NCBI RefSeq assembly: GCF_003008615.1 | Contig: NZ_CP027657.1 | Span: 5,146,001-5,210,000 of the forward strand | Reading direction: 5' to 3' | Origin: Pseudomonas mendocina | GTDB taxonomy: Bacteria; Pseudomonadota; Gammaproteobacteria; Pseudomonadales; Pseudomonadaceae | DNA length: 64,000 nt | Part shown: piece by piece, positions 20,423-28,268 of the stretch | How the letters are laid out: the number at the start of each line of letters is the position of its first letter | Numbering within the stretch: position 1 is the first letter of the stretch | Made by a program: the position numbers and the translations under genes | Notes under the pieces: generated by a model | The model's database searches: none | What the model was told of the DNA's origin: nothing | What the model saw: only the letters and a program-made list of their open reading frames with translations

Positions 20423-22306
20423 ATGAAAATCGCCCACAAGGTCGGCATCGCCGCCGCGACCGTGCTGTTTCTCACCACCAGCCTGCTGTCGCTGTCTCAG
20501 GTCAGCCAGGTACGCGACACCCTGCGTAACCAGATCGAATCCAGCCTTTCCGAGTCGAGCAATGCCCTGGCACGGCAGATCGAGAACTGGCTGAACGCCA
20601 AGCTGCGGCTCATGGACACGCTGTCACAGAGCATCGACAGCCATTACGGCCCGGAAGAAACCCAACGCGCTTTCGACCTCCCCCTGCTCAAGGATGAATT
20701 CATCCTGGTCTTCGGTGCGCTGGAGGCAACCGGTCAAACCCTCAAGAACAGCGCAGACTGGAAACCCGCCGCAGACTATGACGGCCGCAAGCGCCCCTGG
20801 TATGCCCTTGGCAAGGGGGCTGACCGGGCAGTCCTGACCGAACCCTACGTCGACTCCACAACGGGCGAGATCCTGATTTCGGCCGTCGCGAAAATCAGCG
20901 ACGCCGGCAAGTTCCTCGGCGTATTCGGCGGCGACATTCGCCTGCAGTCGGTGGCCGATGCCGTCAACACCCTGGACTTCAATGGTGCCGGCTACGCCTT
21001 CCTCCTCAGCCGCTCGGGCAACATCATTTCCCACCCCAATGCCGACTACAACGGCAAGGCCTACAGCGCGCTGTTCAACGGCCAGAGCCCGGCATTGGTC
21101 AAGGAGCTGAACGAGGTCGATGCCGATGGCAAAAACCTGCTGGTGTCCTTCACCCCGCTACCGAACCTGCGCGGCATGGACTGGTACATCGGCGTGGTGC
21201 TCGATGAGAGCGTGGTCATGGCCGAAGCCAATCGCCTGACCTGGCTGGCAGTGATCGGAACGGTGATCGGCGTGGCCATCAGCCTCGTGGTACTCGGCGT
21301 GCTGATGAACAACCTGCTCAAGCCGCTGGGGCTGCTCAATACCTCGCTGCGCGAAATCAACAGTGGCGAAGGTGACCTGACCCGTCGCCTGGCGATCACC
21401 AGCAACGACGAGATCGGCGAACTGTCGCAGGAATTCAACCGTTTCCTGCAAACCCTGCAGACGCTGATCGGCGACGTCATGGGCAGCTCGCACCAGGTGC
21501 GTGAAAGCACCGCCCTCACCTCGCACGAATCCGAACAGGCTGCCCGCCGCCTGCAGGAGCAGTTGCAGGAACTCGATCAACTGGCTACCGCCATGCAGGA
21601 GATGGCGTCCACCGCCGAGGAAGTCGCTCGCAATGCCCAGGCCGCAGCACAGGCCGCGGTGGCGGCCAACCAGGAAACCGAGAATGGCGTGCGCGTGGTG
21701 TCGCAATCGAGTGCGGCGATCCGCAATCTGGCCGACGAGATGGATGGCACCAGCCATGCGATCAACGAGTTGGCCAAGCTCAGCCACAACATCGAGTCGA
21801 TTCTGCAGGTGATCACCAGCATCGCCGAACAGACCAACCTGCTGGCACTGAACGCTGCCATCGAAGCCGCGCGAGCCGGCGAATCCGGTCGTGGCTTCGC
21901 CGTGGTGGCCGACGAAGTGCGCTCGCTGGCGTCACGCACGCAGCAGGCGACTCAGGAAATCCGCCAGATGATCGACCAGTTGCAAGGCGGCGTGCGCCAG
22001 GCCGAAAGCCGTATGCAGCAAAGCCGTGATACCGCCAGCAAAACCGCCGAGGACGCCGGCGCGGCCAACGACATGCTTGGGCGCATCCGTGAGGCGATCA
22101 CCCGCATCAACGACATGAACCTGCAGATCGCCACCGCGGCCGAGGAGCAGAGCGCCACCACCGAGGAGATCAACCGCAATACCACCAACATCCGCGACAT
22201 CAGCCACGAGCTGGCCGGCGGAGCTGAACAGCAGGTGCGTCAATGCAACTCGATGGTGGAACAGGTCGGCCAGCAGGATCGCCTGCTCGGACGCTTCAAG
22301 GTCTGA
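20423..22306 (+). CDS. Methyl-accepting chemotaxis protein, PctA-like amino-acid receptor
   Basis: 627 residues: membrane helix (~9-28), periplasmic dCache_1 sensor (~30-275), second helix (~278-302), HAMP, and the long cytoplasmic signalling hairpin with the tip [19 protein letters not shown]. In the sensor, Y119, R124, W126, Y127, Y142, D144 and D171 fall exactly where the universal amino-acid-binding motif lies in PctA (offset by two), so it very likely binds free amino acids. The ATG at 20423 follows GTAGGAGC and gives the correct first helix. A FliA promoter upstream places it in the motility regulon. Adaptation methylation sites would lie on either side of the tip. Confidence 0.9.
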   Translation: MKIAHKVGIAAATVLFLTTSLLSLSQVSQVRDTLRNQIESSLSESSNALARQIENWLNAKLRLMDTLSQSIDSHYGPEETQRAFDLPLLKDEFILVFGALEATGQTLKNSADWKPAADYDGRKRPWYALGKGADRAVLTEPYVDSTTGEILISAVAKISDAGKFLGVFGGDIRLQSVADAVNTLDFNGAGYAFLLSRSGNIISHPNADYNGKAYSALFNGQSPALVKELNEVDADGKNLLVSFTPLPNLRGMDWYIGVVLDESVVMAEANRLTWLAVIGTVIGVAISLVVLGVLMNNLLKPLGLLNTSLREINSGEGDLTRRLAITSNDEIGELSQEFNRFLQTLQTLIGDVMGSSHQVRESTALTSHESEQAARRLQEQLQELDQLATAMQEMASTAEEVARNAQAAAQAAVAANQETENGVRVVSQSSAAIRNLADEMDGTSHAINELAKLSHNIESILQVITSIAEQTNLLALNAAIEAARAGESGRGFAVVADEVRSLASRTQQATQEIRQMIDQLQGGVRQAESRMQQSRDTASKTAEDAGAANDMLGRIREAITRINDMNLQIATAAEEQSATTEEINRNTTNIRDISHELAGGAEQQVRQCNSMVEQVGQQDRLLGRFKV

Positions 22307-22333
22307 CCGATGAGCGTTTGAATGACGCACAAG

Positions 22334-22361
22334 AAAAGCCCCGGCATGCCGGGGCTTTTTT
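22334..22361. terminator. Bidirectional terminator between MCP and polyamine-binding gene
   Basis: GCCCCGGC (22338-22345) pairs with GCCGGGGC (22348-22355), with A4 before and T6 after. Confidence 0.9.
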
Positions 22362-22375
22362 CATCGAGCAGGCGA

Positions 22376-23452
22376 TCAGACGCCGCTCTTGACCTTGCTC
22401 CAGATACGCGTGCGCACCCGGTCGATCTTCAGCGGCATGGCTTCCAGGGTGTACAGCTTGTCCATCACCGACTCCGGCGGATACACGGTGGGGTCGGCCT
22501 TCAGCGCCGGGTCGACCAAGGCATCGGCCTTGGCATTGCCGTTGGCGTACTTCACGTGGTTGCTGATGGCCGCCATCACCTCGGGCTGCAGCAGGTAGTT
22601 CATGTAGGCATAACCACCCCCTTCGTTACTGGCGTCGACCGGCATGGCCACCATGTCGAACCAGATCGGCGCACCTTCCTTGGGAATCTCGTACTGGATC
22701 TTCACCCCGTTGCCGGCCTCGGCGGCACGCGCTCCAGCCTGCATGATGTCGCCGGAGAAACCGACCGCAATGCAGATTTCGCCATTGGCCAGATCGCCGA
22801 CGTACTTGGAGGAATGGAAGTAGCGCACGTTCTTGCGCATTTCCATCAGCAGCGCCTCGGCGCGCTTGTAGTCCTCGGGGTTCTTGCTGTGATGCGGCAG
22901 GCCCAGGTGATGCAGGGCGATCGGCAGCATTTCCGGGCCGTTGTCGAGAATCGCGACGCCGCACTCATTGAGCTTGGCCAACTTGGCGGGGTCGAACAGC
23001 ATGTCCCAACTGTCCATCTTCACGTCATCGCCCAGCACCGCACGCACCTTGTCGACGTTGTAGCCGATGCCAGTGCTACCCCATAGATAAGGGAAGCCAT
23101 GTTCGTTGCCTGGGTCGTTCACCTCCAGCGCCTTCATCAATACTGGGTTGAGATTGTTCCAGTTCGGCAACTTGCTGCGGTCGAGTTTCTTCAGCGCACC
23201 GCCCTGGATCTGCCGGGCCATGAAGTGGTTGGAGGGGAACACCACGTCGTAGCCGGAGCGACCGGCCATCAGTTTGGCGTCCAGCGTCTCGTTACTGTCA
23301 TAGACGTCGTAATGGGTACCCAGGCCGCTGCTCTTCTCGAACTGCTTGAGCGTGTCGGGGGCGATGTAGTCGGTCCAGTTGTAGATGCGCACGCTGTCGG
23401 CGGCATGGGCGGTGCCGGCCAGGATCAGGCACGGCAGGAGTTTCTTCAGCAT
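22376..23452 (-). CDS. Periplasmic polyamine-binding protein (PotF/SpuD-like)
   Basis: 358 residues with a signal peptide (cut near AHA-AD). It belongs to the spermidine/putrescine substrate-binding family. Ligand-site segments can be matched to PotF/SpuD: IYNWTDYI, FPSNHFM, GFSGDIMQA (Asp kept; the usual Trp two residues before the GD is Phe) and IWFDMVAMP (Asp kept). The changed aromatic residue may shift ligand preference. No ABC permease or ATPase gene lies beside it, so it must share a transporter encoded elsewhere or act only as a sensor. Downstream of a cupin and a PuuB-like oxidase on the same strand, it looks like part of a polyamine-use operon. Confidence 0.88.
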   Translation of the reverse strand: MLKKLLPCLILAGTAHAADSVRIYNWTDYIAPDTLKQFEKSSGLGTHYDVYDSNETLDAKLMAGRSGYDVVFPSNHFMARQIQGGALKKLDRSKLPNWNNLNPVLMKALEVNDPGNEHGFPYLWGSTGIGYNVDKVRAVLGDDVKMDSWDMLFDPAKLAKLNECGVAILDNGPEMLPIALHHLGLPHHSKNPEDYKRAEALLMEMRKNVRYFHSSKYVGDLANGEICIAVGFSGDIMQAGARAAEAGNGVKIQYEIPKEGAPIWFDMVAMPVDASNEGGGYAYMNYLLQPEVMAAISNHVKYANGNAKADALVDPALKADPTVYPPESVMDKLYTLEAMPLKIDRVRTRIWSKVKSGV

Positions 23453-23506
23453 GGAATACCTCGTCGATGGTCTTGTTGTTTTAGGCAGTCACTGAAAAGT
23501 GCTCGA

Positions 23507-23848
23507 TCAGAAGATCAGCACATAGGTCTTGCGAACCGTTTCTTGTATGTCCCAGATGCCGACGGTATTGGCAGGCATCATCAGCGCGTCGCCAGCTCGG
23601 ATCTCGATGGGCTCGCCGTCGTCCGGGGTGAAGGTGCAACGCCCGGCAACGAAGTGGCAGAACTCCTGCTGCACGATCTGCCGGCGCCAGCGCCCCGGTG
23701 TGCATTCCCAGACGCCGGTCTCTACGCCGTCACTGCGCTCGACGCTGGTGGTCGAGGTGACCGCCACCGGCTCACTCAGGGGTACGGCGACCGGATTTGA
23801 CTCTTCCAGAGCGGCATTGGGGGTGTTACGGAAATGGGTGATGTTCAT
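23507..23848 (-). CDS. Small cupin protein (DUF861/Cupin_3 type)
   Basis: 113 residues with one cupin beta-barrel: a conserved WECTPGRWRR segment, then the EFCHFVAGRCTFTPDDG turn, and GDALMMPANTVGIWDI as the second motif. This is the ethanolamine-utilisation-like / DUF861 cupin group often found near amine or polyamine oxidases. It may bind a metal or an intermediate, but the classical His residues are few. It sits between the PuuB-like oxidase and the binding protein, all on the same strand with short gaps. The start at 23848 (MNITHFRNT) is preferred over 23878. Confidence 0.78.
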   Translation of the reverse strand: MNITHFRNTPNAALEESNPVAVPLSEPVAVTSTTSVERSDGVETGVWECTPGRWRRQIVQQEFCHFVAGRCTFTPDDGEPIEIRAGDALMMPANTVGIWDIQETVRKTYVLIF

Positions 23849-23888
23849 GTGGACTCCAGGTGAAAGATCGGCGAGCACTGCTGCCTGC

Positions 23889-25295
23889 TCAGCCCATCAG
23901 GCTTTCCATGCGTGCCGCCACGGCTTGCGCCAGGCGTCGACGCCAGGCCGGACTGCGCGGGTTGGCGAGGACTTCGTCCTCATGGACGAAACTGCGGATG
24001 ATCGCGTTGTAACCAAGCCAGCGGCAGGGCTCGGGTTCCCAGCGCCTCAGGCTGGAAATCGGGCTATCACTCACTACCCAAGGCTGGCGCAGCAGTTCGC
24101 TGTCACGTCCGAGAATGAGATCGGCCAAGGTACGCCCACCGAGGTTGGTGGCGCCGACACCTTCACCACCGTAACCGCCGGACAATGCGATGCGACTGCG
24201 ACTATCGCGCAGCATGTGCGGCTGGAAGCGCCGCGCCATGCCCAGATTGCCGCCCCAGGAATGGGTGAAGCGTACGTTGCGCAGCTGCGGGAAGATTTCT
24301 CCCATCAGGTAGCGGCGCAAACCCAGTTCGTCTTCGGTAAGGTTGAAGTCGCTGCGCAGGCGCCCGCCAAAGCGATACCCCCCGCGCGCACCGAAGATCA
24401 GCCGGTCATCGAGGCTGCGCTGGCCGTAGGTGACCTGGCGGCTGAATTCGCTGAAGGCCTGGCCGCGATCCAGGCCGATACCGGCCCAGACATCCGCTGG
24501 CAGCGGCTCGGTAGCGACGATCAGGCTCTGCACCGGTAGTTGATGATTGCCCAGTGGCGGCAAACTCGCGGCGTAGCCCTCGATGGCTGGCACCACCCAG
24601 TCAGCCGTGACACGTCCCTGCTCAGTGCGAATCAGGCCAGGCTGCCAATCGATCACCGGGCTACGCTCATAAAGCTCCACGCCCATCCCTTCGACGCAAC
24701 GTGCCAGGCCCCGTACCAGTTTGGCTGGCTGAATGGTCGCGCAATGCGGGCTGTACAGCGCGCCGTAAGCATTGGCCATACGCAGTTGCTCGGCCAGCTC
24801 ACTTGGCGCCAGCCAGCGGTAGTCTTCTTCACTCAGACCCAGCGCACGCAGTTCCTTGAGGTAGTCACGCAGGCGTGTCTCCTGCTCCGGGTAACGGGCA
24901 GCGCAATACAGCACACCACCCTTGCGCAGGTCGCAGTCGATACCTTCACGGGCGACGACCTCGGCCACTTCATCGGGAATGCCGTGCAGCAGATCGAAGG
25001 TGGCCTTGCGCTCGGCGGGGGGCAGGCCGGCCAACAGGCGATCCTCACCCAGCAGATTGCCCATCAGCCAGCCGCCATTGCGCCCGGAGGCACCGAAACC
25101 GGCAGTCTCGGCCTCCACGATCACCACACGCAGGTACGGCGCCTGGCGTTTGAGGTAATAGGCCGTCCACAGGCCGGTATAGCCGGCGCCGATGATCGCC
25201 ACATCCGCATGCAGCTCGGATTGCAGACTGGGTCGCGCCTGCAGCGGATCGTCGAGCTGATCCATCCACAGACTGATGTTGCGCCAGGGATTCAT
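23889..25295 (-). CDS. FAD-dependent gamma-glutamylputrescine oxidase-like enzyme (PuuB/PauB family)
   Basis: 468 residues of the DAO (D-amino-acid oxidase) flavin family. The dinucleotide motif VAIIGAGYTGLWTAYYL begins near residue 33, followed by ASGRNGGW, typical of PuuB. The N terminus NPWRNISLW also fits. PuuB enzymes oxidise gamma-glutamylated putrescine to an aldehyde in polyamine catabolism; Pseudomonas carries several PauB copies. The ATG at 25295 has GGAGG upstream. A binding protein and cupin downstream and an AraC regulator upstream form a coherent polyamine cluster, although the glutamylating enzyme is not here. Confidence 0.85.
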   Translation of the reverse strand: MNPWRNISLWMDQLDDPLQARPSLQSELHADVAIIGAGYTGLWTAYYLKRQAPYLRVVIVEAETAGFGASGRNGGWLMGNLLGEDRLLAGLPPAERKATFDLLHGIPDEVAEVVAREGIDCDLRKGGVLYCAARYPEQETRLRDYLKELRALGLSEEDYRWLAPSELAEQLRMANAYGALYSPHCATIQPAKLVRGLARCVEGMGVELYERSPVIDWQPGLIRTEQGRVTADWVVPAIEGYAASLPPLGNHQLPVQSLIVATEPLPADVWAGIGLDRGQAFSEFSRQVTYGQRSLDDRLIFGARGGYRFGGRLRSDFNLTEDELGLRRYLMGEIFPQLRNVRFTHSWGGNLGMARRFQPHMLRDSRSRIALSGGYGGEGVGATNLGGRTLADLILGRDSELLRQPWVVSDSPISSLRRWEPEPCRWLGYNAIIRSFVHEDEVLANPRSPAWRRRLAQAVAARMESLMG

Positions 25296-25380
25296 CCACG
25301 CCTCCGTCATCAATCGATGACACAAGGCTAGTAGTAGCTATCGGCCGCTGTCTTGCTTGCGTGCCCGCGAGGAAATCTCT

Positions 25381-25613
25381 TTGAGAACCCGCCTAGAATC
25401 TGCTGCGCGTCGGTTCTGCTGCGTTAAAAACGTGCTCGGCACGCCGCTTGCGGCTGACGCACTTCAGCGCGGCCCGAAGGGCGAGCGAAGCGAGTACTGC
25501 TCATTTACGCCCCGTAAAGTCGAGCGCGACTCCGACCGCTCCTAGTCTGTTTTTGCGGGGCCGCCATCGGTATTGCATGGCGCTAGCTCGCTAGATTCTA
25601 GGCGAGTTCTAAG
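25381..25613. repeat. Putative non-coding element with terminal inverted repeats (MITE- or REP-like)
   Basis: The ends 25381-25401 and 25593-25613 are inverted copies matching at 18 of 21 positions, with a perfect 12-base core (CGCCTAGAATCT and its reverse complement). The 190 bases between hold no credible gene, and contain CCGCTTGCGG-type hairpins and a repetitive run of GAAGGGCGAGCGAAGCGAG type. The right arm lies inside the 3' end of the AraC gene, giving that protein an unusual tail. No target duplication is obvious. Whether it is repeated in the genome cannot be seen from one copy. Confidence 0.55.
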
Positions 25614-26390
25614 ATAGGCCTTCGGCGACAGCCCGGTGTGACGCTTGAAGCAGTTGTAGAAGGCCGACAACGAATTGAAGCCAGCCGCAAAGGCCAGCTC
25701 GTCGACACGCTTGAGGTCGCTGCCGACCTGCAGGCCGTCCAGAAGATACTGCAGGCGTGCGCGGTTGACGTAACGGTAAAAGCTCTCGCCAAGCACCTGA
25801 TTGAGCAGATGGGAGATCTGGTTACGGCTATAGCCGGTAGCGGCCGCCACCTGTTGCAGATCCAGCTCGGGATCGAGAAACGGCTGGCTGCGCTGAAAAT
25901 AATCCTGCAGATCCTGCGCCAGTTGACCGAGCTGACGCGTCGACAGCCCCAGGCGGCTGATGGCCGGTCGCGAGCCGACATCCTCACCAGTCCCCCGCGC
26001 TTCACGAACCAGGGTGGCGTATTCATTGATGCGCCAGATCAGCCCCCCCCGCACCGTGAGAGCTTCACCAGTGCGAAACGACACCAGCCCTTCCCCGCCC
26101 TGCAGGCTGGTGCAGTACTGGATGAACGCAGTGTGACCGTCGATACGAATACGGTCGACGTGCTCCAGCAGTTCGCCTGGGCGGCGCGGCAGGTTGTGCT
26201 CGACATACTCGCGCAACTCGTCCAGGCGCATGCAGCGCTGTTGAAAGAAGTCGTTGTATTCGATATCCGGGTGATACAGCGCCATCACCGCCTCGAGATC
26301 ACGGTGTTTCCAGCTCAGGTGATAGCGCAGGATGATTTCGCGGGTGCGCTCGGTCTGCGCGGCATCGTCGGGGAATAGGTCGTCAGGCAT
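25542..26390 (-). CDS. AraC-family regulator with NTF2/SnoaL-like N-terminal domain
   Basis: 282 residues. Residues ~15-135 resemble a SnoaL/NTF2-like small-molecule pocket (LRYHLSWKHRDLEAVMALYHPDIEY); the C-terminal ~100 carry an AraC helix-turn-helix pair (VAAATGYSRNQISHLLNQ and ELAFAAGFNSLSAFYNCFKRHTG). The fusion is uncommon. The last ~22 residues, after AYLRTRLES, come from the arm of an inverted-repeat element and probably differ from the ancestral C terminus. It lies upstream of, and on the same strand as, the polyamine oxidase cluster and is a natural candidate for its regulator, though the element now separates them. Confidence 0.8.
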   Translation of the reverse strand: MPDDLFPDDAAQTERTREIILRYHLSWKHRDLEAVMALYHPDIEYNDFFQQRCMRLDELREYVEHNLPRRPGELLEHVDRIRIDGHTAFIQYCTSLQGGEGLVSFRTGEALTVRGGLIWRINEYATLVREARGTGEDVGSRPAISRLGLSTRQLGQLAQDLQDYFQRSQPFLDPELDLQQVAAATGYSRNQISHLLNQVLGESFYRYVNRARLQYLLDGLQVGSDLKRVDELAFAAGFNSLSAFYNCFKRHTGLSPKAYLRTRLESSELAPCNTDGGPAKTD

Positions 26391-26527
26391 GATCAGTATC
26401 GGTTATCGGCGCCCTGGCAGATTGCCTGAATCGTCAAACTCAGCCTAGCCCCTCAACACCTGGCCTCATCGTGCCGACTCTGCGACGGGAGGCTATGCTT
26501 GCAACACTGACGGAGAGGCTGCCGACC

Positions 26528-26755
26528 ATGACTGATCAGAACAAAGACCCGCAACAAGCTCCACTGACACTACGGGAAATGCTGCAGAGCGTGCTCGCTG
26601 CCGCGCTCGGTGTGCAAAGCGGGAAAAACCGCAGCCGTGACTTCAGCCGCGGCAAACCCAGTCATTTCATCCTGCTTGGCGTGCTGTTCACCGCGCTGTT
26701 CGTGGTTATTCTGCTCGGCGCGGTGAAGCTGATCCTGCACCTGGCCACTGGCTGA
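26528..26755 (+). CDS. DUF2970 small membrane protein
   Basis: 75 residues: a short polar start, LTLREMLQSVLAAALGVQSG, a basic stretch, then one C-terminal membrane helix (FILLGVLFTALFVVILL). This is the DUF2970 layout. Function unknown. The ATG at 26528 is favoured: it begins the conserved part, and GGAGAG lies upstream. Its stop codon directly abuts that of the next gene, which converges. Confidence 0.82.
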   Translation: MTDQNKDPQQAPLTLREMLQSVLAAALGVQSGKNRSRDFSRGKPSHFILLGVLFTALFVVILLGAVKLILHLATG

Positions 26756-27820
26756 TCAGTTCAGCAGCGGATCGATGCCACAGCTGTAACGAGTCATTCC
26801 AGGATTGTTCACGGCGCTGAAACGGGTGAAGTCCATATCCTGCTGCGCCTGCTCGAAGTGCCTGGCCAGACGTCGTGCCTGTTCAGCATCCAGCAGGCGC
26901 AGCAGGCCGGCGATCTGATCCTTGCCGCCGCGTTCGGCGAAGTCCTGGCCCATGGCATGGTCGTAAAGCATCACCATGGCGCAGCCGCCCAGCAGGAAAT
27001 GACCACTGGCGAGCACATCGATGCTCCCGTCCGCCCGTGCATTCAATACGCGTTGCGAATTGTTCAGTGCCGCGTACTTGAAAGAGCGCCCCATCTCTTC
27101 GGCAGCCTGCATGACACCAAAGGCCATTTCATCATTGGCCGACCAGATCAGGCGGATATCGGGGTAGCGCGGTAACAAACCCATGGCCTGCTCGTAGGCC
27201 CGTTGTTGCAGCCACTCACCATACAAGGCCTGCACCAGGCGTACGTTAGGCGTCTCCTCGAGTGCACGCTGCAAGCCGTCCAGACGCAGCGTCGCCGAGG
27301 GTGTCTGCTTGATGCCGCTGAATGCCAGCAACTCGGCAGGCTCGCCCTGAGCCAGCTCGGCAAGCGCCCGCCCCATGAGGTATCCCGCCTCTTCGTCGTT
27401 CGGTACCAGGCTGCCAATCCAGTTTTCGTGGCGCTCACGACTGCCACCGATGAGTTTCTGCTGCTCCTGATTCAGCGTGCTGTGCAAGGCGAACAACCTG
27501 ACCTCGGTTCCGGCGTATAAGCGCAGGATTTCCGGCCCGATGTACTGTTCGTTGGTGAAGACGAGGTAGTCGGGGCGAGTCTCGCTCTCCAGCACCTGGC
27601 GAGCATAGGTGAGCAGGCGCGCACTATCGCGCTCACCATGGAAGACACGCAGCTGCATGCCGAGATCGTCGGCCGCGTTGTGCATGTAACGGATGTAGTC
27701 GACCCAGAACTGCTCGTCACTGAAGCCCGGATTGAGAAAGACGACTGAAACTGGCCGCGTCTGAGCCAGCGCAGGCGAAGCCCCCAGTACGACCAACAAA
27801 CCCAGTATCCACTTGATCAC
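26756..27820 (-). CDS. Orphan periplasmic sugar-type substrate-binding protein
   Basis: 354 residues with a signal peptide (cut near ALA-QT). The fold is the type-1 periplasmic binding protein (Peripla_BP_4 / LacI-like): VSVVFLNPG as the first strand, then later GYLMGRALAEL and LIWSANDEMAFGVMQAA, as in ribose- or autoinducer-2-binding proteins. No ABC transport genes lie nearby, so it may feed a distant transporter or pair with a membrane sensor. The start is GTG at 27820 with AGAGGAGA about 8 bases upstream. Confidence 0.78.
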   Translation of the reverse strand: MIKWILGLLVVLGASPALAQTRPVSVVFLNPGFSDEQFWVDYIRYMHNAADDLGMQLRVFHGERDSARLLTYARQVLESETRPDYLVFTNEQYIGPEILRLYAGTEVRLFALHSTLNQEQQKLIGGSRERHENWIGSLVPNDEEAGYLMGRALAELAQGEPAELLAFSGIKQTPSATLRLDGLQRALEETPNVRLVQALYGEWLQQRAYEQAMGLLPRYPDIRLIWSANDEMAFGVMQAAEEMGRSFKYAALNNSQRVLNARADGSIDVLASGHFLLGGCAMVMLYDHAMGQDFAERGGKDQIAGLLRLLDAEQARRLARHFEQAQQDMDFTRFSAVNNPGMTRYSCGIDPLLN

Positions 27821-27919
27821 CGACGCAAATCTCCTCTGATCGTCGGCGCAGTATACGGGTATACGTGGGTGGAGACCGGCCCCGATTCTCAGGGCCGGTA
27901 ATTGCAGCTCAGACCACGT

Positions 27920-28033
27920 TCAACGACCACTGACCCAGAAAACCGCAGTGCCCACGGCAATCAGGATCAGAAACAGAATCGCCCAGGCATCGACGACGCT
28001 GTCACGATTATCAGTATCGCCATGATCGCTCAT
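27920..28033 (-). CDS. Small membrane protein (37 residues)
   Basis: A frame of 37 codons: an acidic, polar N terminus (MSDHGDTDNRDSVVDAW), then a single helix (AILFLILIAVGTAVFWV) and SGR. A very strong ribosome site (GAGGGGGGA) precedes the ATG. It sits alone between the orphan binding protein and cysI. I think short proteins of this shape occur widely in Pseudomonas, but I know of no function. Confidence 0.68.
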   Translation of the reverse strand: MSDHGDTDNRDSVVDAWAILFLILIAVGTAVFWVSGR

Positions 28034-28268
28034 GCTTCCCCCCTCGTTCTTGTTTTGTAGGTGACACCAGGCAGTTAAGACCAGCCAACCGGAGTCCTCA
28101 AGCGAACGAACGGTGCTGCACGCTTACTTATTACCAAAATCACATCTTATATACTCAAACTTCACTTTTACGCATAAAGCTGAACTGGTATGGTGCCCAC
28201 GCTCCGTGTCCAGACGGAGTGCGCGGCCGTGCGCGCGGATTGGCAGTAGCCTGATAACAGGACCCTTC

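Noticed and set aside
25357..25545. A 62-codon plus-strand frame in the inverted-repeat element
   Set aside because: Its resemblance to the regulator tail (LRTRLES) comes only from the inverted arms; no ribosome site, and the rest is low-complexity.
28113..28268. Longer CysI start at 28113
   Set aside because: The added ~52 residues do not resemble the family and lie in an AT-rich leader with a hairpin.
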